The notes beneath the pieces were generated by a model that ran no database searches, was not told the DNA's origin, and saw only the letters and a program-made list of their open reading frames with translations. Positions 1-7,141 of a stretch of 7,528 nt of DNA are shown here, one piece after another. The DNA comes from CAZFAT01 sp964517075 (lineage in GTDB: Bacteria > Acidobacteriota > Vicinamibacteria > Vicinamibacterales > SCN-69-37). The DNA lies in assembly GCA_964517075.1 (NCBI GenBank), contig CAZFAT010000140.1, positions 1-7,528 on the forward strand, written 5' to 3'. Within the stretch, counting starts at the first letter, position 1. Every line of letters begins with the position of its first letter. A program made the position numbers and the translations under genes.

Positions 1-280
1 CCGCCACCAGCTCCTTGAACTCCTCCAGCGTGCCGTACGCGGGATGCACGTTGGTGTAGTCCGAGATGTCGTAGCCATCGTCTCGCAGTGGCGAGGGGAA
101 GAAGGGCAGCAGCCAGAGGCACGTGACGCCCAGATCCTGCAGGTAGTCGAGCCGCTGGATCAATCCGCGCAGATCGCCGATCCCGTCGTTGTCACTGTCA
201 CAGAAGGCGCGCACGTGCAGTTCGTAGATGATCGCGTCCTTGTACCAGAGCGGATCGGTCGCGCTGCCCGGCCGTCTCAT
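1..280 (-). CDS. treS: Trehalose synthase (maltose alpha-D-glucosyltransferase) TreS, N-terminal part
   Basis: Only the first 93 codons are visible; the gene runs off the window at base 1. TreS interconverts trehalose and maltose in the cytoplasm and feeds maltose to maltokinase and then GlgE. The product begins MRRPGSATDPLWYKDAIIYE, followed by LHVRAFCDSDNDGIGDLRG. It then has IQRLDYLQDLGVTCLWLLPF (41-60) and FPSPLRDDGYDISDYTNVHP (61-80), the classic TreS N-terminus. DSDNDGIGD (28-36) matches the GH13 calcium-binding loop. The residue after AF is Cys27, where many relatives carry an aromatic residue. The ATG at 278-280 overlaps the glgE TGA at 277-279 as ATGA, supporting both the start and translational coupling. 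All three catalytic residues lie outside the window, so integrity cannot be judged, nor whether the protein carries a C-terminal maltokinase domain, as many TreS proteins do. A GH13 sucrose isomerase or oligo-1,6-glucosidase would be the alternative, but the motif set and neighbours favour TreS. Confidence 0.93.
   Translation of the reverse strand, partial: MRRPGSATDPLWYKDAIIYELHVRAFCDSDNDGIGDLRGLIQRLDYLQDLGVTCLWLLPFFPSPLRDDGYDISDYTNVHPAYGTLEEFKELVA
277..280 (-). promoter_or_regulatory. ATGA stop/start overlap coupling glgE to treS
   Basis: The glgE TGA (277-279) and treS ATG (278-280) overlap as ATGA on the minus strand. The bases before the ATG (GGGGCCAGCC) contain only a weak purine stretch, so treS translation probably depends on termination-reinitiation from glgE. 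Confidence 0.55.
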
Positions 281-2256
281 GGCTGGCCCCGATCCACGCG
301 AAAGATGTGGGCGGGCGCGACGCCAGGGGTGAGCTGGACGAAGTTACGGGCGCCCCACCAGTCGTAGCGCCGGCCCGACAGCAGGTCGTGCACGCTGTAG
401 TCGGCCTCGTCGGGCAGGCCGAGCGCGGCGAGGTTGATGGTGACCCAGCCGGCCTGCTGATGCACGGGATCGAGATTCATCACGATGAGCATGACATTGG
501 AGCGGTCGGCGGTCGTCTTGCTGTAGCACAGCAGTTGCGGGTTGTCGGTGTCGTGAAAGACGAGCGCGTCGTTGGCCTGGAGCGCCACGTTGGCCCGCCG
601 AATCTCGTTGAGCCGGGTCAGAAGCGGCCGGAGGCTGTGCGCGGCCTCGCGGTCGCGGTGGCGGAGCTGGTACTTCTCGGAGTTCCGGTATTCCTCGCTG
701 CCGGGCTCCCGCGGCTCGTGCTCGACCAGTTCGAAGGCGGGGCCGTAGATGCCGTAGCTGGCGCCCAGCGTCGCGGCGAGGACGGCGCGGATGAGAAAGC
801 CCGGGCGCCCCCCCGTCTGCAGCGATTCATGCAGGATGTCGGGCGTGTTCGGCCAGAGATGCGGGCGGAAGAACTCCGCCACGTCGGTCGCGGTCAGTTC
901 CGTGAAGTACTCGGTGAGCTCCTGCCGCGTCGTGCGCCAGGTGAAGTAGGTATAGGACTGCGTGAAGCCCAGCTTGGCGAGTCGGTACATCGGCCCAGGG
1001 CGCGTGAAGGCCTCGGACAGGAAAATGAGGTCGGGATGGCTGGCCTTGAGATCGGTGATGAGCCACTCCCAGAACGCAAACGGCTTGGTGTGCGGATTGT
1101 CCACGCGGAAGATGCGCACTCCCTGCTCGATCCAGAAGACGACGATGCGGCGCAGCTCGGCCCAGAGCTCCCGCCAGGCGAGGGACTCGAAGTCGAACGG
1201 GTAGATGTCCTGGTACCTCTTCGGCGGATTCTCGGCGTATTGAATGGTCCCGTCGGGGCGCCGGCGAAACCACTCGGGATGCTCGGTGACGTACGGATGA
1301 TCGGGGGCGCACTGGTAGGCGAGGTCGAGCGCGATCTCGACGCCGGTCGCGTGGGCCGCGGTGACGAGCGCGCGAAAGTCGTCAAGCGTGCCGAGCGCGG
1401 GGTGAATCGCCGTGTGCCCGCCTTCGGCCGCGCCGATGGCCCATGGGCTCCCGACGTCATCCGGCCCGGCGTCGGGCGTGTTGTTCGCGCCCTTGCGGAA
1501 CGATCGCCCGATAGGGTGGATGGGCGGCAGATAGAGCACGTCAAATCCCATCCCGGCGATGTACGGCACCCAGGCCGCGCAGTCGCGAAGCGTGCCGTGG
1601 CGGCCAGGCTCGGCCGCGCAGGACCGGGGGAAGACCTCGTACCAGGTCGAGAAGCGCGCCAGGACGGGGTCCGCCACGACGGTCAGCGCCGGCGCGTGGC
1701 GCGTGGCCTGGCGGGGATCGTAGTAGCGCTCGGCGACCGCCGCGAGGGCATCGTCGAGCGCAAGCACCTGCCGGCCGGCCGGGTCGGCCGTCCCCCGGAG
1801 ACCGCGCGCCCACGCGCGCAGGCGCCGGGCGTCGGTCGCCGGCGCGCGGGCGGCCGCCTCGTCCACGAGATTCGCGCCGATGAGCACGTCGACCGACACA
1901 TCCTGTCCGGCCGCGAGGCGCTTGCCGAGGTCGCGTCGCCATGTCCGGAAGTGATCGATCCAGCCTTCGACGGTGTACTCGTAGCGTCCGAGCGCGGTGA
2001 CGGGGAACTCGGCCCGCCAGCGGTCGTTGCCGAGCGCCGTCATCGATTCCGTGGTCCAGTCACCGGTGCCCTCGCGGCGCCACAGCAGGCGACACGACAG
2101 GGCGTCGTGGCCGTCCGCGAAGATGTTCGCCTCGACGGTGACGACGTCGCCGATGACACGCTTGATGGGAAAGCGCCCCCCGTCGACCTGCGGTCGCACG
2201 GCCTCGATCACGACACGGGACATCTCGGCTGGAGGGTCGGACGACAAACGGCGCAT
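277..2256 (-). CDS. glgE: Alpha-1,4-glucan:maltose-1-phosphate maltosyltransferase GlgE (GH13_3)
   Basis: GlgE transfers maltose from alpha-maltose-1-phosphate to the non-reducing end of alpha-1,4-glucan, releasing phosphate. The 659-residue product is of usual length. An N-terminal sandwich (about 14-135; VVIEAVRPQVDGGRFPIKRVIGD is typical) is followed by a helical segment and the barrel, which starts near RFSTWYEVFPRS (201-212). VLYLPPIHPIGRSFRKGANN (240-259), DLAYQCAPDHPY (311-322) and ENPPKRYQDIYP (342-353) are family hallmarks; N343, K346 and Y348 have the spacing of the donor-phosphate residues in Streptomyces GlgE. Likely catalytic residues are D386 (FRVDNPHT), E415 (FLSEAF) and D473 (NTPDIL); the D386-E415 distance of 29 matches the Streptomyces enzyme. 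An in-frame TGA at 2260-2262 sits just upstream, so 2256 is the farthest upstream ATG. A start at 2223 (MSRVV, 648 residues) is possible. Neither has a good ribosome binding site. The stop overlaps treS as ATGA. Confidence 0.96.
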   Translation of the reverse strand: MRRLSSDPPAEMSRVVIEAVRPQVDGGRFPIKRVIGDVVTVEANIFADGHDALSCRLLWRREGTGDWTTESMTALGNDRWRAEFPVTALGRYEYTVEGWIDHFRTWRRDLGKRLAAGQDVSVDVLIGANLVDEAAARAPATDARRLRAWARGLRGTADPAGRQVLALDDALAAVAERYYDPRQATRHAPALTVVADPVLARFSTWYEVFPRSCAAEPGRHGTLRDCAAWVPYIAGMGFDVLYLPPIHPIGRSFRKGANNTPDAGPDDVGSPWAIGAAEGGHTAIHPALGTLDDFRALVTAAHATGVEIALDLAYQCAPDHPYVTEHPEWFRRRPDGTIQYAENPPKRYQDIYPFDFESLAWRELWAELRRIVVFWIEQGVRIFRVDNPHTKPFAFWEWLITDLKASHPDLIFLSEAFTRPGPMYRLAKLGFTQSYTYFTWRTTRQELTEYFTELTATDVAEFFRPHLWPNTPDILHESLQTGGRPGFLIRAVLAATLGASYGIYGPAFELVEHEPREPGSEEYRNSEKYQLRHRDREAAHSLRPLLTRLNEIRRANVALQANDALVFHDTDNPQLLCYSKTTADRSNVMLIVMNLDPVHQQAGWVTINLAALGLPDEADYSVHDLLSGRRYDWWGARNFVQLTPGVAPAHIFRVDRGQP

Positions 2257-2285
2257 GAGTCATCGTATTTTCCCACGGGACAATT

Positions 2286-2324
2286 ACGTCGGGCGTAGTT
2301 TCATTTTAAAACTGCGCCCGACGT
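2286..2324. repeat. Near-perfect palindrome overlapping the treY stop; REP-like or mRNA hairpin
   Basis: Plus-strand arm ACGTCGGGCGTAGTTT (2286-2301) pairs with AAACTGCGCCCGACGT (2309-2324) across a 7-base spacer (CATTTTA). Fifteen of 16 positions pair; the exception (2296/2314) is a G-U wobble in plus-strand RNA and an A/C mismatch in minus-strand RNA. In the minus-strand transcript the first arm encodes the last TreY residues, and the TGA stop spans the loop and the first base of the second arm. No U-tract follows the second arm on the minus strand, so a classical intrinsic terminator is unlikely. The A/T-rich centre contrasts with the GC-rich surroundings. No flanking direct repeat is apparent. 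A dispersed palindromic element or an mRNA stability/processing hairpin are the best explanations; copy number in the genome cannot be seen here. Confidence 0.75.
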
Positions 2325-5261
2325 CGTTTCCGGTGACCACAGCAGGGCGACAGGAAACGTGGCAAGTGCGGCTTTCACCGACAGGTGCACGGTTTCGCCG
2401 CCGGACGTGGCCGAAAGACGCTCGCCGGTAAGGATGTGACGGAACGACCCGCGGGCAAGCGCGCCGGGCAGCGCGAGCGACGTGCCCGTCCAGACCTCGC
2501 CCCGCGGCGGCCGGTCCTCCATCAACGGCAGCACCAGCCGGGGCACCAGCACGATGAGCGTTCCCGACGCATCGTGCCGCGCGAAGGCCACGATCTGATC
2601 GGCCGCGGGGCCTGCGGCCCCCAGCGGCGTGTACTCCCCGCGGAGGAGCAGATCGGCGTTCGCGCGTCGGAAGCGCAGGCCCGCCACGGTCACGAGCAGC
2701 TTGACGCGGCCGTCCGGCCAGTCGTTCACGATCGCGGCCAGGGCCTCCGGCCGCGGCCGTCCGTCCGCACCGGCGGCCAGGAGTGGCTCGAGCGAGCCGA
2801 GCAGCGCGCGACGCTGAGCGTAGTCCACGGGGCGTCGATTGTCCGGATCGACGAGGCTGAGGTCCCACAGTTCGGCGCCCTGATAGAAGTCCGCGACACC
2901 CGGCGACGCGAGTTTCAGCACTACTTGCGAGAGGGCGTTCACGGCGCCGGCCGCGGCGAGCCGCCGCGCCATCGGCACGCACGCGGCCAGGAACCGCGCC
3001 GCGGTCGGTCCGGCCAACGTCTTGCGGACGAACCCGGACACGGCGCGTGCGTAGCCGGGATCGCGATCGATCCAGCTCGTGTGAACCTTTGCCTCGCGTA
3101 CTGCCTTTTGCATGTACTCGTCCAGCCGCGCCACCAGGCCCTCATCGGCGCGATCGGGCACGGGCGCGTCGCGCTGCTCGGCGGGCCACACGCCGACCAG
3201 CGCCTGATAGAACAGATACTCGTCGTTGCGATCGGGCGCCCAGGTCGTGCCCAGGCGCGTGCGATTCCGGCCGTTCAGCCGCATCCACTCCGACACGTTC
3301 CGGCGCCAGTCGTCCGGGATCTCCGAAATGACGGCCAGCCGCACGCGGGCGTCCTCCCCGCGCTTGCTGTCGTGTGTGGCCGTCGCGTTCATCTCGAACG
3401 GCCTGCTGGCCAGGCGCGCGCGGCTGGCGTCATGGAACTCCGCCGGCAGCACGCCGAGCCGTCCCGGGTGGCCGCCGACGTCGTTGGCCGCCACGAGCGC
3501 GTGATAGCGGTAGAACGCGGTGTCTTCGACCCCCTTCGCGTGCACCGGCCCGGTGAACTGCTGCAGCTTCATCGCGAAGCGAAGCCGGTCTTCGGCGACT
3601 TCCGGCGGCGGGCCGGCCGCGAAGGCGCCGGCCGGCAGCAGGATGCCGCGCAGGAACTCGAAAATCGAGGGTTCCATCAAGGGATTGCGACGAACGGCCT
3701 CGGCGAGCGCCCGGTCGACCGCCGCGCGATCGAAGTCGCTGACGCCGCGGGCGCTCACGTAGGTGCGATAGACGGGGAGGCACGCCACGACTTCCCGCAG
3801 CGCCTTGCGGCAACTGTCGAGCGTGAAGTCGCGGTAGCGCCGATCCGCCTCCGACAACCGGTTCAGGGCATGGGACAGCACGCTCAGTTCGCTCGCCATC
3901 GATGTGAGCGTCATGAGACGTTTGCACTCGTAGGCCACCTCCTCGAACGGCGCCTGCTGACCCGTCAGCCGCGCGTAGACCCGGCGCAGCCGCCGCGCCC
4001 GACGGCCGTCGATGAACAAGCCGGCCACCAGGTTCAGGAACATGTAGCCGGTCGTGCCATCGGTGATCCAGTCCGGGCGCAGCGTCTCGCCCGGCGTCAG
4101 GATCTTTTCGACCGCGACATAGAACCGCTCGCCGGACCGGTCGGGCGAGGTCTCGGCCGTGCCAGGCGGCAATCCGGTCGCGAGCGGCTGCAGCCGTTCC
4201 AGGTATGCCGCCGGATCGAACAGGCCATCGGGATGGTCGACGCGAAAACCTGTGATGCGCCCCTCGGCCGCGAGCCGGCCGATCAAGTCATGGGTGGCCT
4301 GAAAGACGCGCGGATTTTCCATGCGCAGCGCGATCAGGGCGTTGACATCGAAAAACCGGCGATAGTTGATCTCGTCGAAGGCCGTGCGCCAGTACGCCAG
4401 CCGGTAGGCCTGGTGTTCGAGCAGGTCGTGCAGCCGATCGAAGCTGGTGGGATCGCCTGGCGTGCCGTTGACCATGCGCAGGCAGGTGTCGATGTGCGCC
4501 CTCACCTCCGGCGACTGATCCGCGAGCCGCGCGAGCCGCTGGCGCGCGACGTCTTTCTCGCGCTGGCGCTCGTCCACGAGCGTGGGTGTGCGCTCGGCGA
4601 TCGGCGGCAGGTTGGAGAGCGCCGTCAGGATGCTGAGGTACTCGAGCGTCTCGGGCGCTCCCTCCGGCAGGGTATGGTTCGTCACTCCGGCGTCGAGCCC
4701 GAGCACGCGCGGCAACTGCCTCGGGTTCAGGGGCAGCGTGCCATCGGCGTGGTGCAGCACGAGGGTGCCGGCATCGAAGCGCACGTTCAGGTCGCCGCGG
4801 GCAAGAACCTCCCCGTACTGGTCGCCGAGAATCGGCAGCAGGACACGGCCGCGCAGCTCGGTCTTGATCGGCGCCCAGTCCACATCGAAGTAGTCGCTGA
4901 AGGGGGAGCTCGGACCGTTCTCGAGGACGTCACGCCACCAGCGGTTCGCATCCGCGTCGGCCGTCATGTGATTGGGCACGATGTCAGCGAGATGGCCCAG
5001 ACCGTGCGCGGCCAGCGCATCGGTCCAGGCGGCGTAGTCGGCGTCGGTGCCCAGGTCGGGATTCAGCCGGTTGTGGTCGGAGATGTCGTACCCGTGCGTG
5101 CTGCCCGGCGTCGCCATCAGGTGAGGCGAGCTGTAGCAGTCGGTAATGCCCAGCTCGGCCAGATACGGCACCAGTTCGGCCGCCGCGCGAAACCCGAACC
5201 CCGCGTGCAGCTGCAGACGATAGGTGGAGACGGGCGCTCGCCGGCGGGGCCGGGCGCTCAT
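2301..5261 (-). CDS. treY: Malto-oligosyltrehalose synthase TreY (GH13_26)
   Basis: This 986-residue cytoplasmic enzyme isomerises the reducing-end alpha-1,4 bond of maltodextrins to alpha,alpha-1,1, making malto-oligosyltrehalose for TreZ. The N-terminus, VSTYRLQLHAGFGF (11-24), is diagnostic of TreY, followed by SSPHLMATPGSTHGYDI (44-60) and LADIVPNHM (91-99). Likely catalytic residues are D342 in ITGFRVDHPDG, E385 in FYVAVEKIL and D631 in THDSKRGEDARVR. KGVEDTAFYRY (576-586) and SPGVADFYQGAELWDLSLVDPDNRRPVDY (786-814) are also family hallmarks. The ATG at 5259-5261 overlaps the treZ stop as ATGA and has GAGGG upstream, so the start is well supported. The protein is longer than the ~730-780 residues of several characterised enzymes but similar to long bacterial forms. 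The last seven residues (TSGAVLK) and the TGA stop are encoded by the palindrome at 2286-2324, just after the usual terminal strand FPVALL, so the tail is probably acquired rather than functional. Confidence 0.96.
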   Translation of the reverse strand: MSARPRRRAPVSTYRLQLHAGFGFRAAAELVPYLAELGITDCYSSPHLMATPGSTHGYDISDHNRLNPDLGTDADYAAWTDALAAHGLGHLADIVPNHMTADADANRWWRDVLENGPSSPFSDYFDVDWAPIKTELRGRVLLPILGDQYGEVLARGDLNVRFDAGTLVLHHADGTLPLNPRQLPRVLGLDAGVTNHTLPEGAPETLEYLSILTALSNLPPIAERTPTLVDERQREKDVARQRLARLADQSPEVRAHIDTCLRMVNGTPGDPTSFDRLHDLLEHQAYRLAYWRTAFDEINYRRFFDVNALIALRMENPRVFQATHDLIGRLAAEGRITGFRVDHPDGLFDPAAYLERLQPLATGLPPGTAETSPDRSGERFYVAVEKILTPGETLRPDWITDGTTGYMFLNLVAGLFIDGRRARRLRRVYARLTGQQAPFEEVAYECKRLMTLTSMASELSVLSHALNRLSEADRRYRDFTLDSCRKALREVVACLPVYRTYVSARGVSDFDRAAVDRALAEAVRRNPLMEPSIFEFLRGILLPAGAFAAGPPPEVAEDRLRFAMKLQQFTGPVHAKGVEDTAFYRYHALVAANDVGGHPGRLGVLPAEFHDASRARLASRPFEMNATATHDSKRGEDARVRLAVISEIPDDWRRNVSEWMRLNGRNRTRLGTTWAPDRNDEYLFYQALVGVWPAEQRDAPVPDRADEGLVARLDEYMQKAVREAKVHTSWIDRDPGYARAVSGFVRKTLAGPTAARFLAACVPMARRLAAAGAVNALSQVVLKLASPGVADFYQGAELWDLSLVDPDNRRPVDYAQRRALLGSLEPLLAAGADGRPRPEALAAIVNDWPDGRVKLLVTVAGLRFRRANADLLLRGEYTPLGAAGPAADQIVAFARHDASGTLIVLVPRLVLPLMEDRPPRGEVWTGTSLALPGALARGSFRHILTGERLSATSGGETVHLSVKAALATFPVALLWSPETTSGAVLK

Positions 5262-5270
5262 TCGGCCCTC
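5258..5270 (-). promoter_or_regulatory. Ribosome binding site and ATGA coupling site for treY
   Basis: On the minus strand, GAGGG (5266-5270) lies four bases before the treY ATG (5259-5261), inside the last codons of treZ (…LRAE, stop). The ATG shares two bases with the treZ TGA, giving ATGA. This arrangement allows a ribosome finishing TreZ to restart on TreY and fixes the treY start. It is the best Shine-Dalgarno match at any start in the window. Confidence 0.55.
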
Positions 5271-7141
5271 AGAATCACGGCCGAGGGACGGGCGAAGGCC
5301 ACGACGGGGCGGTCCGGCGCGACCGCAGGAGGCTGTCGATCCACGGTCTCGACAAACGGCACGTCCTCCGACGTGAGGACCACCGACCACCGTCGGCCGC
5401 GGGGCACCGAGGTCCACTGGCCGAGATCGACGGTACCGGCCTGTCGCAGCCGGACCGCGATCAGCATCGGCGGCCGTCCCGCCGGCGCGCGCAGAATGGC
5501 CACCGTGTCCGAATCAGCCGCCGTCGCGTCGCTGCGGGCACTCCGGGCGATGGCCGGCTCGGCCTGGCGGAGCGCGAGCAACGCGCGATAGAGCGCCCGT
5601 GTACGGCCGTGAACGCCGACCGCGGCCTCGTCCCAGCGCAGCCGGCTGGCCTCGAACGTGGCGGCGGCCTGCGGATCCGGAATGCGGGACCGCAGATCGG
5701 CCTCCCGAAACGCCCTGAACTGCGCGAACTCTTCACGTCGCCCACGTGTCACGCGCGCGCCCAGATCCGCGTCGTGGTCGGTGAAGAAAAGGAACGGCGT
5801 TGAGGCGGCCCACTCCTGGCCCATGAACAGCAGCGGCGTTTCGGGCGCGGTCAGGAGCAGCACGGTCACCGCGCGGTAGAGGGCCGGGTCGATGGCGTGA
5901 TTCAAGCGGTCGCCAAAGGGACGATTGCCGATCTGATCGTGGTTCTGCAGACAGATGACCATGCGCTCCAGCGGCACATCCGCCGGATCCGTTCCGCGGA
6001 ACGTGCCCCGACAGGTCGAGTGCTGTCCCGTGTAGAACCAGCCCAGGCGAATGGTTCGCGCCAGGTCCGACACGTCAGCAGCAAAGTCCTGGTAGTACCC
6101 GTCGGAGTCGCCCGCCGTGATCCGCCGGACGAGATGATGAAAGTCGTCCGCCCAGACACCGTCCAGCCCCCAGCCGTCGTCGCCGACCGGCCGCACGATC
6201 CGGGCGAGGTTCCGATCGTCCTCGGCGACGAGCAGGACGCGCCCGTCCGGCACCGAGGCCCGCACCGCCGCGGCGATCTCCGCGACGATGTGCCGCGGGC
6301 TGGTGTCGCGCATCGCGTGCGTGGCGTCGAGCCGCAGGCCGTCGAGGTGGAATTCGTGGATCCAGTACCGTGCGTTCTCGACGACAAAGGCGCGCACGTG
6401 ATCCGCGCCGGCCCCATCGAAGTTCCACGCCGATCCCCACGGGCTGTCGTGCCGGTGGGCGGCGTACTGCGGGCTGAACCGCAGGGCGTACGCGCCATCG
6501 GGACCGAAATGGTTGTAGACGACATCGAGCAGCACGCCAAGTCCGAGCCGATGCGCCGCATCGACGAGCCGGCGCAGGTCGTCCGGCGCGCCGTCGGCGC
6601 GCGCCGGCGCGAACAGGCTCACCCCGTCGTAGCCCCAATTGCAGTCCCCGGGAAAGTCGGCGACCGGCATGAGCTCGATGGCCGTGACGCCCAGATCGGC
6701 CAGCGCCGGGAGCTTGCCGATCACGCCAGCGAAGGTCCCCTCCGGCGTGAAGGTGCCGACGTGCAGTTCGTACAACACCGTGTGCCGGGAGTCGGGGCCG
6801 CGCCAGTCGTCGTCCGACCACATGAACGCACGCGGATCGACCGTCGCCGACAGGCCGTGCACGCCGTCGGGCTGCCAGCGGGACGCCGGATCGGGGAAAG
6901 GCCCCGCGCCGTCGAGCAGAAACCCGTAGCGAGCACCCTCGGCCAGCGGCGCCACGCGCCCTTCGAAGATGCCGTCACTCCACGGCGCGAGTGAGACGTC
7001 CCTCTGAGGGCCGTCGGCCGGCCGAATCAGCACGCACACCTCGCGGGTCGTGGGCGCCCAGACGCGAAATCGGAATCCGTCGCCGTCCGGAATGGCCCCG
7101 AGGGTGGGGCGCCAACCGCCGGCGCGCTGTTCACGGCGCAT
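5258..7141 (-). CDS. treZ: Malto-oligosyltrehalose trehalohydrolase TreZ (GH13)
   Basis: This 627-residue cytoplasmic enzyme cleaves the alpha-1,4 bond next to the terminal trehalosyl unit of malto-oligosyltrehalose and releases free trehalose, the second step of the TreY/TreZ pathway. An N-terminal CBM48-like sandwich (about 10-105, FRVWAPTTREVCVLI) leads into the barrel at YELHVGTFTPEGTF (124-137). GH13 motifs are DVVYNHFGPDG (206-216), GLRLDATHA with likely nucleophile D272, LLVAEDDRN with acid/base E307, and LQNHDQIGNR with D402. Their spacing fits characterised trehalohydrolases. A C-terminal sandwich follows from about 540. The start is set at the ATG at 7139-7141 because the sequence there (MRREQRAGGWRPTLGA) begins close to the conserved fold; a GTG at 7204 would add 21 arginine/proline-rich residues and a long overlap with glgX. 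No clear Shine-Dalgarno precedes the ATG, so translational coupling to glgX is likely. The stop forms an ATGA overlap with treY. Length is slightly above the usual ~560-610. Confidence 0.95.
   Translation of the reverse strand: MRREQRAGGWRPTLGAIPDGDGFRFRVWAPTTREVCVLIRPADGPQRDVSLAPWSDGIFEGRVAPLAEGARYGFLLDGAGPFPDPASRWQPDGVHGLSATVDPRAFMWSDDDWRGPDSRHTVLYELHVGTFTPEGTFAGVIGKLPALADLGVTAIELMPVADFPGDCNWGYDGVSLFAPARADGAPDDLRRLVDAAHRLGLGVLLDVVYNHFGPDGAYALRFSPQYAAHRHDSPWGSAWNFDGAGADHVRAFVVENARYWIHEFHLDGLRLDATHAMRDTSPRHIVAEIAAAVRASVPDGRVLLVAEDDRNLARIVRPVGDDGWGLDGVWADDFHHLVRRITAGDSDGYYQDFAADVSDLARTIRLGWFYTGQHSTCRGTFRGTDPADVPLERMVICLQNHDQIGNRPFGDRLNHAIDPALYRAVTVLLLTAPETPLLFMGQEWAASTPFLFFTDHDADLGARVTRGRREEFAQFRAFREADLRSRIPDPQAAATFEASRLRWDEAAVGVHGRTRALYRALLALRQAEPAIARSARSDATAADSDTVAILRAPAGRPPMLIAVRLRQAGTVDLGQWTSVPRGRRWSVVLTSEDVPFVETVDRQPPAVAPDRPVVAFARPSAVILRAE

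Noticed and set aside
63..74. The sequence GAGATGTCGTA is shared with 5080-5090.
   Set aside because: It encodes the conserved GYDISD motif in TreS and TreY, which is expected for related enzymes.
123..136. A 14-base repeat GTGACGCCCAGATC shared with 6684-6697.
   Set aside because: Both copies encode the DLGVT segment of TreS and TreZ and are in frame, so this is protein homology rather than a DNA repeat.
215..226. A 12-base repeat GTGCAGTTCGTA shared with 6761-6772.
   Set aside because: Both copies encode the YELHV motif at the first barrel strand of TreS and TreZ, so the identity reflects GH13 homology and codon bias.
808..814. A run of seven C (seven G on the coding strand) in glgE, a possible frameshift or slippage site.
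   Set aside because: The glgE frame continues intact on both sides with family-typical sequence (TGGRPGFLIR), so neither an indel nor programmed slippage is supported.
307..2298. A 663-codon plus-strand open frame antisense to glgE.
   Set aside because: It is a compositional shadow of glgE with no family motif and low-complexity charged sequence.
2286..2324. The palindrome as an intrinsic transcription terminator.
   Set aside because: No U-tract follows the second arm on the minus strand, and the downstream glgE lacks any visible promoter of its own in the 44-base gap, so read-through is more likely.
2385..5591. A 1068-codon open frame on the plus strand, antisense to treY and the end of treZ.
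   Set aside because: It is exactly opposite a gene with complete family motifs. It is rich in Arg, Gly, Ala and Val, as expected from the complement of high-GC codons, and shows no recognisable domain. Long antisense frames are common when stop codons are rare in GC-rich genes.
5897..6994. A 365-codon plus-strand open frame antisense to treZ.
   Set aside because: It is a shadow frame of treZ, with no domain signal and a biased Arg/Val/Pro composition.
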